Assembly: GCF_007859765.1 (NCBI RefSeq)
Contig: NZ_SIHJ01000008.1
Location: 1-64,000 of the forward strand
Length of the DNA stretch: 64,000 nucleotides
Reading direction: 5' to 3'
Origin: Posidoniimonas corsicana
Lineage (GTDB): Bacteria > Planctomycetota > Planctomycetia > Pirellulales > Lacipirellulaceae
Below are positions 25,828-33,903 of this stretch, one piece after another (within the stretch, counting starts at the first letter, position 1; every line of letters begins with the position of its first letter). Position numbers and translations under genes: made by a program. The notes beneath the pieces are model-generated. The model searched no databases. It worked only from the letters and a program-made list of their open reading frames with translations, and had not been told where the DNA came from.

Positions 25828-25867
25828 GGTTAACCGGTAGAAATCATCGTCTTTTGTTAACCGGCAG
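25828..25867 (+). promoter_or_regulatory. Paired GTTAACCGG boxes upstream of the DUF11 gene
   Basis: GGTTAACCGGTAG (25828-25840) and TGTTAACCGGCAG (25855-25867) are direct repeats with 27 bases between equivalent positions, about two and a half helical turns. GGTTAACC within the first is itself palindromic. They lie 130-170 bases upstream of the DUF11 protein start and look like a regulator-binding or promoter element; no known site was recognised. Confidence 0.45.
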
Positions 25868-25997
25868 GGTCGTCGGCGCCGATAGACGGTGGATAGCGGG
25901 CGGAGTCTACCGTCACGCTGCGGCTGTAGCGCCTGTGGGGGGAACGCTAGCAGCCGCCGGAAATGCGGCGAACGCAACGCAAGGACGCGTATCCACC

Positions 25998-28799
25998 ATG
26001 CGGCACATCACCCCCCTCGCTCTGATCCTGGCTGTCACCCTGTGCTGCGCGCCGTTGGCGTCGGCCCAAGAGGGGTCCCGCCCGTCGTTCGCGCAGCGGC
26101 TGGCGTCGCTCCGGCTGGGCTGGGGCGGATCGGACGAAGAGGAGCAGGATCCCCGTCAGGCGATCGAGGCCTCGGCCGCCCAGCGGCGGGCAGGCTCGGC
26201 GGCCGAGCAGGAAGAGCGGTCTGGCATCTCCGCCCGTTTGCCGCGGCTCGACCCGAGCGACCTGCTGCCCGGTGAGCGGTTCGCTGGATCGACCAACAAC
26301 CGCACCACGCGCCGGCCGACGTCGGCTCACCTGAGGCACAACCGCCACGCGCAGCCGGACTCGACAAGCACCACCGCCGGGTCGGCCCGGTCGCGCATCA
26401 TGCGTGATTTGCGGGTGCAGACTTCGTCGGAAACCAGCGAGTCGCCGCGGACCGCGTCGAGGACGCCAGCCCGCGACACCAATCCAACAAGCGCAGCCCC
26501 GGCGACGGGCAACCTGGCGCCCCGCCCGCAGGGGCCGGTGACCACGCTCGTGCCCGGTCGCAACCGCACCGCGCGTGCTGGCAGCGTGCTGTCCGCCGGC
26601 AACGGCGGAGAGGCCGGCCCCGCGCCGGAGGACGCGCCGTCCGCCACGCTGCCGCCGCTGGTCCGCGAAGCCGACCTGCGCCGCGAGCTGCTCGGCCCGG
26701 CGGCGTTCGCCCGGGGTGGTTCGACCAAGCCGCGTGCCGACGACGCGACCGCCAAGAGCATCGCCGCCGCGGTCGCCAGCAGCATGGCCGCCGAAGCGGC
26801 GACCGCCGACAGCGAAGACAACCAAACCACCGACGGAGCCTCGGACATCGAGGCGATCCTCGCGGCGGAGCCCGGCGAGACTACTTCGGACACTGACGAG
26901 GCCGCTGCGGTCGAAGAGCAGGTCGCCGTTGACTCGTCGGCTGAGCAGGCGCCGGCCCCCGAAGCTGAGCAAGAGGGCGGCGCCGACCGCTATGCCGCGG
27001 TTGGCCTGCCGCCGATCCCGACTGGGGATCAGGGCTCGTCCGACGGGACCGTCGCCGCGGCGCCCCAGGAAGACTGGCGCAACGCGGGACGCGCGACGCC
27101 GGCCGACACGATGGACGCCGTTAACAACGACCCCACTCCGATCGCCGGGCCGCCTGCCGCGGTGCAGCAGCCGGCCGGTGCCCAGGACGGGTTTGAGCAG
27201 GAAGTCGCCAAGCGGCGTTTTGAAGACACCGTAGAGCAGTCGATCGAAGCCCGCACCGCGGCGCCCCAGCCGGCGTGGGACGCGGCTCAGCAGAACCAGG
27301 CCCCGGCGCCGGTGGCCTCGACTGCCCTGGGCGCCAGCCGCGACGCCGACCTGCTGATGAGCCAGCGGATGCCACAGATTGTGTCGCGGGTGTCGGGCCC
27401 CAAGCAGATTGTCATCGGCCGCGAGGCGGTCTACCGGGTGACGATTGCCAACCGCGGCGACGAGACCGCCGACCAACTGGCGACCACGGTCACCGTGCCC
27501 GAATGGGCCGAGGTGGTGGGCTCGCGGAGCACGGTCGGCCTGGTGGAGCCGCCGGCGACGAGCGCCGGAGCGACCTCGGTGCTGTGGAAGATGGCCGAGC
27601 TGCAGCCCGGCCGGACGCAGCACCTGGACCTGAAGCTAGTCGCGCGGCAGGGCCGCCCGATCGAGCTGGGCGTGAACTGGAAGCATGCCCCGGTAGGGTC
27701 GCGGACCGTGGTTGAGGTGCAGGAGCCGAAGCTGGCCGTCGCGCTCGACGGGCCGGACGAGGTGCTGTTTGGCAAGCCGCAGGTCTACCGCCTGCACGTG
27801 TCCAACCCCGGCACCGGGCCGGCCGAGGACGTGCGGGTGCAGGTGGTTCCGCCCGGCGGCGGGCCGGCGTCGCAGTCGCTGGGGAACCTGCTGCCGAACG
27901 AGTCGCGCACGATCGAGTTCAAGGTGACCGGCGCCGAGGCGGGCGAGCTCAAGCTCCAGGCCCAGGCGGCGGCGATGGGCGGGCTGTCCGAGCAGACCAG
28001 CAAGAGCGTCTTCTGCCGCAAGCCGGAGCTGGAGGTCGACTGGCGGGGCCCGGCTCGGAAGTACGCCGGCGCGTCGGCGACCTACTACTTCCGCGTCCGC
28101 AACCCGGGCACGGCGACCGCCGAGGGCGTTGAGTTCCGTGTGAACCTGCCGCAGGGCTTCGAGGTCAGCAAGGCGAGCGGCAACGGCCGTGTCGACGCCG
28201 CCGGCCGGCAGCTGCAGTGGGGCGTCGGCTCGCTCCGCCCGGGCGACGACTACTACATGGAGCTGCAGGGCGTGATCAACCAGCCGGGCGCCAATGAGTT
28301 TGCGATGGGCGCCATGGACCGCGAGAGGATGGCGTCGTCCACCACGACCGCGACCACCGAGGTTATCGCGCTGGCGGACCTTAAGTTGGAGATCCGCGAC
28401 CCCAAGGGCCCTCTGCCGGTGGGCCGCGAGGCGGTGTACGAGGTGCGGGTCCGCAACCGCGGCACGAGCGCCGCCCGCAAGGTAAAGATCGTCGGCCTGT
28501 TCTCCGAGGGCATCGAGCCGTACAAGGTCGAGGGCGCGCAGGCGAGCATCGCCGACGGCCGCGTCGCGATCCGCACGGTCGAGAGCCTCACGGTCGGCAG
28601 CGAGCTGGTGCTGATGATCCACGCGAAGGCGACCAAGCCGGGCGCCCACCTGTTCCGGGCCGAGGTGCTCTGCGAGGACCTGGACATCAAGCTGGCCGCC
28701 GAAGAGAGCACCCGCTTCTACACGGAGGAGCGCATCGACCTGGGCCAGGCGCCGGCGCGTTCGGCGAACATGGCCGACCGGTTTTCGACGCCCCGCTAG
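25998..28799 (+). CDS. Large secreted protein with four DUF11/CARDB-like Ig repeats
   Basis: A 933-residue protein with signal peptide (ITPLALILAVTLCCAPLASA). Residues about 25-455 are low-complexity, rich in Ala, Glu, Thr, Ser and Pro, probably disordered. Four Ig-like repeats of about 100 residues follow, starting near 460, 578, 677 and 795; each has the pattern 'G..Y.v.v.N.G...A..v.v....P', for example 'REAVYRVTIANRGDETADQLATTVTVPEWAEVVG' and 'REAVYEVRVRNRGTSAARKVKIVGL'. No sorting signal or transmembrane anchor is seen at the C-terminus. Likely a periplasmic or surface structural/adhesive protein. The ATG at 25998 is chosen because it directly precedes the signal peptide; the frame opens at 25776. 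Confidence 0.82.
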   Translation: MRHITPLALILAVTLCCAPLASAQEGSRPSFAQRLASLRLGWGGSDEEEQDPRQAIEASAAQRRAGSAAEQEERSGISARLPRLDPSDLLPGERFAGSTNNRTTRRPTSAHLRHNRHAQPDSTSTTAGSARSRIMRDLRVQTSSETSESPRTASRTPARDTNPTSAAPATGNLAPRPQGPVTTLVPGRNRTARAGSVLSAGNGGEAGPAPEDAPSATLPPLVREADLRRELLGPAAFARGGSTKPRADDATAKSIAAAVASSMAAEAATADSEDNQTTDGASDIEAILAAEPGETTSDTDEAAAVEEQVAVDSSAEQAPAPEAEQEGGADRYAAVGLPPIPTGDQGSSDGTVAAAPQEDWRNAGRATPADTMDAVNNDPTPIAGPPAAVQQPAGAQDGFEQEVAKRRFEDTVEQSIEARTAAPQPAWDAAQQNQAPAPVASTALGASRDADLLMSQRMPQIVSRVSGPKQIVIGREAVYRVTIANRGDETADQLATTVTVPEWAEVVGSRSTVGLVEPPATSAGATSVLWKMAELQPGRTQHLDLKLVARQGRPIELGVNWKHAPVGSRTVVEVQEPKLAVALDGPDEVLFGKPQVYRLHVSNPGTGPAEDVRVQVVPPGGGPASQSLGNLLPNESRTIEFKVTGAEAGELKLQAQAAAMGGLSEQTSKSVFCRKPELEVDWRGPARKYAGASATYYFRVRNPGTATAEGVEFRVNLPQGFEVSKASGNGRVDAAGRQLQWGVGSLRPGDDYYMELQGVINQPGANEFAMGAMDRERMASSTTTATTEVIALADLKLEIRDPKGPLPVGREAVYEVRVRNRGTSAARKVKIVGLFSEGIEPYKVEGAQASIADGRVAIRTVESLTVGSELVLMIHAKATKPGAHLFRAEVLCEDLDIKLAAEESTRFYTEERIDLGQAPARSANMADRFSTPR

Positions 28800-28947
28800 C
28801 GAACAGCCGCAAGAACTGCGAGCGGCCGCAGAGGTGCGAAGCGGGTTGCCGATAAGTCGCGGACAACCGATGCGCGCAACGCTCGGCCAAACTACGCAGC
28901 CGCGCTAGACTACTGGTTTGCTGCTCGGCCACGGAAGCTGCCCCTCG

Positions 28948-30147
28948 ATGCCCCGCCTGCGACGCTTTGCTTTCATCCTGCTGCTGCTCGTTCCGGCGAC
29001 CGCGCTAGGGCAGCTGCGCGTCGTGACCTGGAACACCAACGGCGGCGCCCGCAGCGGCATGCAAGACGTGCTCGCGGCGATTGGTTTGGAAGAAGTCAAC
29101 GGCTTCGCCCAGCCGATCGACGTGCTCACGCTGCAGGAACAGTCCGGCGGCGACTCCGCGTCCATCCTGGCGTTGTTCAACAACCTCTACGGCGCGGGCG
29201 TCTACGAGGTTGCTCCGACGCCGGCGGCCGCGCAGAGCTCCGGCGGAGGGTTGCCGGGGCTGATCTACAACACACAGACAATCGACCTGCTGCAGGTAAC
29301 GGCGTTCGGCTCGGTGGACACCAGCGCCCAGGCCCGCTCGACGCTGCGGTACCAGCTCCGTCCCGACGGCTACGACGACGATGCCGAGTTCTACGTCTAC
29401 AGCAACCACTACAAGGCGTCGACCGGCGGCAGCAACGAGGCCCGCCGCAACGTTGAGGCCAATGCACTCCGCGGCGACCTGGACGCGCTAGGCGATGGCG
29501 TCGCGGCGATCCTGACCGGCGACTTCAACGTGTACGACAGCGCCGAGCCCGCTTACCAGACGCTGCTGTCGGCCGGTCCCGGGCAGGCGTTTGATCCGAT
29601 TGACACGCCGGGCGACTGGCATGACGACCCCGCGTTCAAGTCCGTCCACACACAGAGCCCCACCACCAGCTCGCTGTTCCCGGGGCAGGTGACCGGCGGC
29701 ATGGACGACCGGTTCGATTTTCAGCTTGTGACCGGCGAGCTGCTCGACGGTGTCGGCCTGGACTATTGGCCGGGCAGCTACCGGACCTTTGGCAACAACG
29801 GCACCCACCAGCTCAACGGCGCAATCACCAGCGGGACCGGCGCGTCGCCGTCGGTGCTGGCCGCGCTGCAGATGGCGAGCGACCATCTGCCGGTCGTCGC
29901 CGATTACCTGCTCCCGTCGCTCGGGCTGGCGGGCGACTTCAACGAGGACGGGCTGGTGGACTCGGCGGACTACACGGTCTGGCGTGACGGTTTCGGATCA
30001 GTCTACAACCAGCAGGACTACGACGACTGGCGGTCCAACTTCGGCGCGACCTCCGGGGTCGCGTCGTCGACGCCGGTCCCCGCGCCCGCCGCGGCCTGGC
30101 TTGTGCTGCTAGGCGCTCTGCTCTTGGGCGGCCGCAGGCGCTCCTAG
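28948..30147 (+). CDS. Secreted EEP-family phosphodiesterase/nuclease with dockerin-like and PEP-CTERM-like ends
   Basis: A 399-residue protein: signal peptide (RRFAFILLLLVPATALG), an endonuclease/exonuclease/phosphatase domain (about 22-325), a dockerin-like calcium segment ('GDFNEDGLVDSADYTVWRDGFG') and a C-terminal anchor 'VPAPAAAWLVLLGALLLGGRRRS' like a PEP-CTERM signal with PAP in place of PEP. EEP catalytic residues are visible: Asn in 'TWNTNGG', Glu in 'LQEQ', His in 'SNHYKA', Asp/Asn in 'TGDFNVYD', Asp in 'MDDRFDFQL', and Asp-His in 'ASDHLPV'. It may degrade extracellular nucleic acid or another phosphoester. The ATG at 28948 is preferred over a TTG at 28918. Its stop shares CTAG with the stop of the convergent DinB gene. 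Confidence 0.85.
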   Translation: MPRLRRFAFILLLLVPATALGQLRVVTWNTNGGARSGMQDVLAAIGLEEVNGFAQPIDVLTLQEQSGGDSASILALFNNLYGAGVYEVAPTPAAAQSSGGGLPGLIYNTQTIDLLQVTAFGSVDTSAQARSTLRYQLRPDGYDDDAEFYVYSNHYKASTGGSNEARRNVEANALRGDLDALGDGVAAILTGDFNVYDSAEPAYQTLLSAGPGQAFDPIDTPGDWHDDPAFKSVHTQSPTTSSLFPGQVTGGMDDRFDFQLVTGELLDGVGLDYWPGSYRTFGNNGTHQLNGAITSGTGASPSVLAALQMASDHLPVVADYLLPSLGLAGDFNEDGLVDSADYTVWRDGFGSVYNQQDYDDWRSNFGATSGVASSTPVPAPAAAWLVLLGALLLGGRRRS

Positions 30148-30638
30148 AACAACGCCGCGTGCCCCGCCGCCCGCCGGCAGCTCGACAGCTGCGACAGGTG
30201 GAACGCGAAGTGGTTGGTCAAGATCAGCGTGGTCATCTGCGAGACCGTCTTGACCGGCGTGTCTTCCAGCAGCTCCACGCCGTGCGGGCGGGCCAGCAAC
30301 TCTTCATCGGCAGCGGCCGCCAGCGTGTGCATCTTTGGGTAGGCCGTGTTGATCGCGGCCAAGAACGACTCCTGCGTGTAGGCGTCATCCGGCTCTACCT
30401 TGCCTGAGGACCCGGGGCCGAACACGGGTATCCACTCGCGGTGCGTCACTTCACCGCCGAGCAGCATGCACCCCATCTCCCCAACGATGGCCAGGTGCCC
30501 CAGGACCCACGCCGGCGAGTGCCCGTGGCCCGCCGCGCTCGCGTAGTGCTGGTCCGCGGGCAGGTCGGCCGCGATCCGGTCCAGGTACGCTAGCTGCATC
30601 TGGTTGATGGTGATGTCGTTGTCGAACGTCGTGTTCAT
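30144..30638 (-). CDS. DinB-family protein
   Basis: A 164-residue DinB-superfamily helical protein. The metal-binding histidines are seen in 'GHSPAWVLGHLAIVGEMG' and 'LTNHFAFHLSQLSSCRRAAGH'. 'EWIPVFGPGSSGKVE' is commonly seen in planctomycete members. It follows the GH28 gene by 41 bases on the same strand, so it may be in the same transcript, but there is no functional link known. Activity unknown. Confidence 0.8.
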   Translation of the reverse strand: MNTTFDNDITINQMQLAYLDRIAADLPADQHYASAAGHGHSPAWVLGHLAIVGEMGCMLLGGEVTHREWIPVFGPGSSGKVEPDDAYTQESFLAAINTAYPKMHTLAAAADEELLARPHGVELLEDTPVKTVSQMTTLILTNHFAFHLSQLSSCRRAAGHAALF

Positions 30639-30679
30639 CGCGGCCGATCCGTGGGGATTGAGTGGGTGGATTCAGGCGG

Positions 30680-32023
30680 CTACTCGTCGCCCATCTGCAC
30701 GTTCTCTAGCGTGAGGTTCGCGACATCGCGGATCAGGCTTGGCTTCTTGGCGCCGCGGAAGTCGCAGTCGCGGAGCACGACGTCCTCGATCAGCGTCTCC
30801 GGCAGGCCCATCAGGTGCAAGGGACGCTTGCTCTTTTTGCTGACCACCCGCTCCAGCAGGATGTTGCTCACCTTGGGGAAGTAGTCTCCCTCCTCGTTGA
30901 AATACCGCAGGTTGATACGCAGCACCGCGTCGGAAACCTCGCCCACCTCGATGTCACGCACGTACATGTTCCGCAGGTAGCCGCCCCGGCGGGAGTTGGA
31001 CTTCAGCCGGATGGCCCGCTCCAGGTTCGGGCTGTCCATCTGGCAGTTCTCGACAAAGATGTTCTCGATGCCGCCGGACATCTCGCTGCCCAGCACCACG
31101 CCGCCGTGGCCGTCCCGCATGGTGCAGTTGCGGACCACGATGTTCTGGCTGGGCGTGGCCAGGCGTCGGCCGTCGGCGTTGCGGCCGGACTTGATGGCGA
31201 TGCAGTCGTCGCCGGTGTTGAAGAAGCACTCCTCGATCAGCACGCCGTCGCACGACTCGGGGTTGCAGCCGTCGTTGTTGGGGCCGTGGCTCTCCACCCG
31301 CACGCCCCGCACCGTAACGTTCTGGCACAGCACCGGGTTCAGGCACCACATCGGCGAGCGGTGCACGGTGATCCCCTCGATGAGCAAGTTCTTGCAGCGG
31401 TAGGGCTGCACAAAGTTGACGCGCATCTTGCGGCCCGACCCAAACCGACGCTCGGCGACCGGCACGTTGCGGTCGGCCATGTCGATCAGGTCGTTGCCGT
31501 CGTCGGTCCCGTTGCCCTTCCACTTCCACCAGCTCTTGTCGTCGGCCTGGCCGTCGATCGTGCCCTGGCCGGTGACCGCAATATTCTCCTGGTCCAACGC
31601 CCAGATGGGCGGCGAGAAGTTCATCAGCTCCGTTCCCTCAAACCGGGTCAGCACCATCGGCAGGAAGTCCTCTGGGTCGTTGCTGAACAGCAGCGTGGCG
31701 TCCTTCTCCAGGTGTAGGTTCACGTTAGAGAGCAGGTGCACCGGACCCTTCACAAACCATTCGCCGGCCGGCACAACCACCCGCCCGCCGCCGGCCTGGT
31801 TGCAGGCCGTGATGGCGTCGGCGATCGCCGCACGGCAGTCGCACTTGCCGCCGGGCTTGGCGCCGTGGGCGGTGATCGGGAAGTCCTTGTCGGCGAACGT
31901 CGGTGGCTGGATCTTCTCTAGCAACGCGGGCAGCTGATCCCACGGCGAGTCCGCCAGCGCGGGCGCGCAGGCGGCGAGCAGCAAGAGGCACGTGAACAGT
32001 CGGTTGATTGATTGATAGGCCAT
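30680..32023 (-). CDS. Glycoside hydrolase family 28 (polygalacturonase-like)
   Basis: A 447-residue exported right-handed beta-helix. Signal peptide 1-24 (LFTCLLLLAACAPALA), then 'DFPITAHGAKPGGKCDCRAAIADAITACNQAGGGRVVVPAGEWFVKGPV', the usual GH28 entry. The active site shows 'GPNNDGCNPESC' (Asn-x-Asp), 'NTGDDCIAIKSG' (Asp-Asp), 'GHGGVVLGSEMSGG' (Gly-His-Gly) and 'AIRLKSN' (Arg-x-Lys). All catalytic residues are in place, so it probably hydrolyses galacturonan or rhamnogalacturonan in the periplasm or outside. A much longer open frame reaches 33544 but overlaps the Gfo/Idh/MocA gene and lacks any domain; the ATG at 32023 gives the signal peptide. Confidence 0.93.
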   Translation of the reverse strand: MAYQSINRLFTCLLLLAACAPALADSPWDQLPALLEKIQPPTFADKDFPITAHGAKPGGKCDCRAAIADAITACNQAGGGRVVVPAGEWFVKGPVHLLSNVNLHLEKDATLLFSNDPEDFLPMVLTRFEGTELMNFSPPIWALDQENIAVTGQGTIDGQADDKSWWKWKGNGTDDGNDLIDMADRNVPVAERRFGSGRKMRVNFVQPYRCKNLLIEGITVHRSPMWCLNPVLCQNVTVRGVRVESHGPNNDGCNPESCDGVLIEECFFNTGDDCIAIKSGRNADGRRLATPSQNIVVRNCTMRDGHGGVVLGSEMSGGIENIFVENCQMDSPNLERAIRLKSNSRRGGYLRNMYVRDIEVGEVSDAVLRINLRYFNEEGDYFPKVSNILLERVVSKKSKRPLHLMGLPETLIEDVVLRDCDFRGAKKPSLIRDVANLTLENVQMGDE

Positions 32024-32401
32024 AGGAGCTTCAGGATAAGGTGACACGAGTAGTTGCGGGCGTCGGCACGATTCTATCAGCTCGCCAAGGCGGCCAGCAA
32101 CGAACGGTCGCGGGGATTGCAACCATGCCCGCCCGACCTGCGTTGGCGGGAACCTCGCTGGCCCGCATCGAGTACGGCACCGGCCTGGACATCGGGAGTC
32201 TGGACGGCGGACGCCTGATCCCGCATTGTGCTGCGCCACGCGCAGTCCTGACTCTCGTTCGCGCACCAAGCACCGTTCCTGGGGCGTCGATGCGTTACCC
32301 TGGGTCAGAGCGACACGGCGGCCCATCGCCGCCCGCCCCCTCCACCCCGGCCAGCTAGGCTCACGATGAGCCGCTCCCCGCCCAGCCTTCAGGAGCACCG
32401 C
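32024..32401. other. Divergent intergenic region between GH28 and Gfo/Idh/MocA genes
   Basis: No gene, repeat or clear terminator was recognised in these 378 bases. It must contain the promoters of the two divergent genes; no strong -35/-10 pair stands out. Confidence 0.5.
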
Positions 32402-33682
32402 TTGAACCCTATCGATCGTCGGACCTTCCTGCACGCCGCCGCCGCTTCCGGCGCCCTCACGTCTGCCGCACCCTCGCTCGCCAACCCGGCCAGCAGCGAC
32501 GTCACCTTTGCGCTGATGGGCGCCAACAGCCGCGGGTCGCAGCTCGCCAAGCGGTTCCTCAAGTTCCCCGGCGTCCGCTTCGCCTACGTGTGCGACCCGG
32601 ACGAGCGGGCGCTTGCTAAGGGGCTCAAGACCATCGCCGACAACGACGGCGGCCGGCCGCGGGGAGTGAAGGACTTCCGCACCGCGCTCGACGACCCCCA
32701 CGTCGACGCCTTGATCTGCGCGGCGCCCAACCACTGGCACGCCGCCGCCACGGTAGCCGCGTGCGCGGCCGGCAAGCACGTCTACGTCGAGAAGCCCTGC
32801 ACCCACACCGCGTGGGAGGGGCAGGTCATGCAGGACGCGGCGGAACGCTCGGGACGCGTGGTGCAGGTCGGCACTCAGCGACGCAGCAGCCCGATGTACC
32901 AAGAGGTAATGCAGAAGGCCCGCGAAGGCGTCATCGGCGAGGTGCTCTACGCCAAGTCGTGGTACCTGCGGGACCGACCGCCGATCAAGCTGCAGGCGGC
33001 CGACGGTCCCCCCGCCGGGCTCGACTACCGCCTGTGGCAGGGGCCGGCGCCAGACCGGAACTACCAAGCAGGCCTGCTGCCGTACAACTGGCACTGGTTC
33101 TGGCACTGGGGCAACGGCGAGATCGGCAACAACGGGGTGCATATGATCGACCTTTGCCGCTGGGTGCTGGGGATGGACCTTCCCGAACGAGTCAGCTGCG
33201 ACGCCTCTCAGCTCAGGCCTGGCGACCAGCGGCAGACCCCCGACAGCACCGTGGCCGTGTACGACCAGGGCGGCAAGCGGATTGTCTGGGAAGGGCTCAG
33301 TTGGTCCTCGCCCCACCAGACCGCCGGCGGGGTGGGCATGGAGTTCCGCGGGACGCAGGGCACGCTGATCGTTGGCGACAACGGCTACGAGGTCTACAAC
33401 GCCGGACGCGAGCTGGTCGAACGCCAGCAGCGCGGCGGCGTCGGCGACGATGAGCACTGCATCAACTTCCTCTCCGCCGTCCGCAGCGGCGCCGCGGTCA
33501 ACGCCCCGCTCGACGAGGGCTGCCGCAGCGCGCTGTTCTGCCACCTGGCCAACATCGCGTACCGCACCGGCGGCGTCCTCGCGACCGACCCGCAGTCCGG
33601 TCGCATCAACGACAACCCGGCCGCGATGCGGCTGTGGGACCGTGAGTACCAGCCCGGCTGGGCGCCGCAGGAGCTTGGCTAA
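32402..33682 (+). CDS. Tat-exported Gfo/Idh/MocA-family oxidoreductase
   Basis: A 426-residue NAD(P)-dependent oxidoreductase. The N-terminus 'NPIDRRTFLHAAAASGALTSAAPSLA' is a twin-arginine signal. The Rossmann domain begins 'VTFALMGANSRGSQLAKRF'; 'DALICAAPNHWHAAATVAACAAGKHVYVEKP' is the family signature (EKP at the end), and 'GEIGNNGVHMIDLCRWVLGMDLPERVSC' belongs to the C-terminal domain. I favour the TTG at 32402 since AGGAG lies 6 bases upstream and places the RR motif at the very start; the ATG at 32366 would add 12 residues. Many planctomycete members are periplasmic sugar oxidoreductases; the substrate is unknown. Confidence 0.87.
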   Translation: MNPIDRRTFLHAAAASGALTSAAPSLANPASSDVTFALMGANSRGSQLAKRFLKFPGVRFAYVCDPDERALAKGLKTIADNDGGRPRGVKDFRTALDDPHVDALICAAPNHWHAAATVAACAAGKHVYVEKPCTHTAWEGQVMQDAAERSGRVVQVGTQRRSSPMYQEVMQKAREGVIGEVLYAKSWYLRDRPPIKLQAADGPPAGLDYRLWQGPAPDRNYQAGLLPYNWHWFWHWGNGEIGNNGVHMIDLCRWVLGMDLPERVSCDASQLRPGDQRQTPDSTVAVYDQGGKRIVWEGLSWSSPHQTAGGVGMEFRGTQGTLIVGDNGYEVYNAGRELVERQQRGGVGDDEHCINFLSAVRSGAAVNAPLDEGCRSALFCHLANIAYRTGGVLATDPQSGRINDNPAAMRLWDREYQPGWAPQELG

Positions 33683-33903
33683 CCCACTGCCGGGCGTTGC
33701 ACTGCGTCAGCTTCTTTTTGGCTGACTGGGCCGCGGATTCAAACGCGGCGGAACCGGGCCGCTGCGCGCTCGCGTGGGTGGGCAGTTTTACGGTGCGCAC
33801 CACGCGGCCCGGCCTGCTACACTGTCGGGCCCTTGTCTAGCGGAGTGTCCTGGAATCGCGGGGGATTCCGCTGCATTTCTAAACTTTCTGAAGGCGATTG
33901 TGC

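Larger units (their letters stand above)
25597..25997. other. Non-coding region between bioB and the DUF11 gene
   Basis: This 401-base stretch holds the heptanucleotide tract (25600-25728), then about 95 bases with no recognised feature, a pair of GTTAACCGG boxes (25828-25867), and the leader of the DUF11 gene. The long minus-strand open frame across the tract is an artefact of the repeat lacking stop codons. Confidence 0.6.

Noticed and set aside
24532-25977. Long minus-strand open frame across bioB and the heptad tract with repeated PPTTYHL peptide
   Set aside because: It is antisense to a clear bioB gene and stays open only because the heptanucleotide repeat has no stop codon in that frame.
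32024-33544. N-terminal extension of the GH28 frame to about 950 residues
   Set aside because: The extension is antisense to the Gfo/Idh/MocA gene and has no domain; the ATG at 32023 begins a normal signal peptide.
33706-33748. Terminator after the Gfo/Idh/MocA gene
   Set aside because: Two weak hairpins (6-base stem with T5 in the loop, and a CCGCG/CGCGG pair) are seen, but no stem followed by a T-run.
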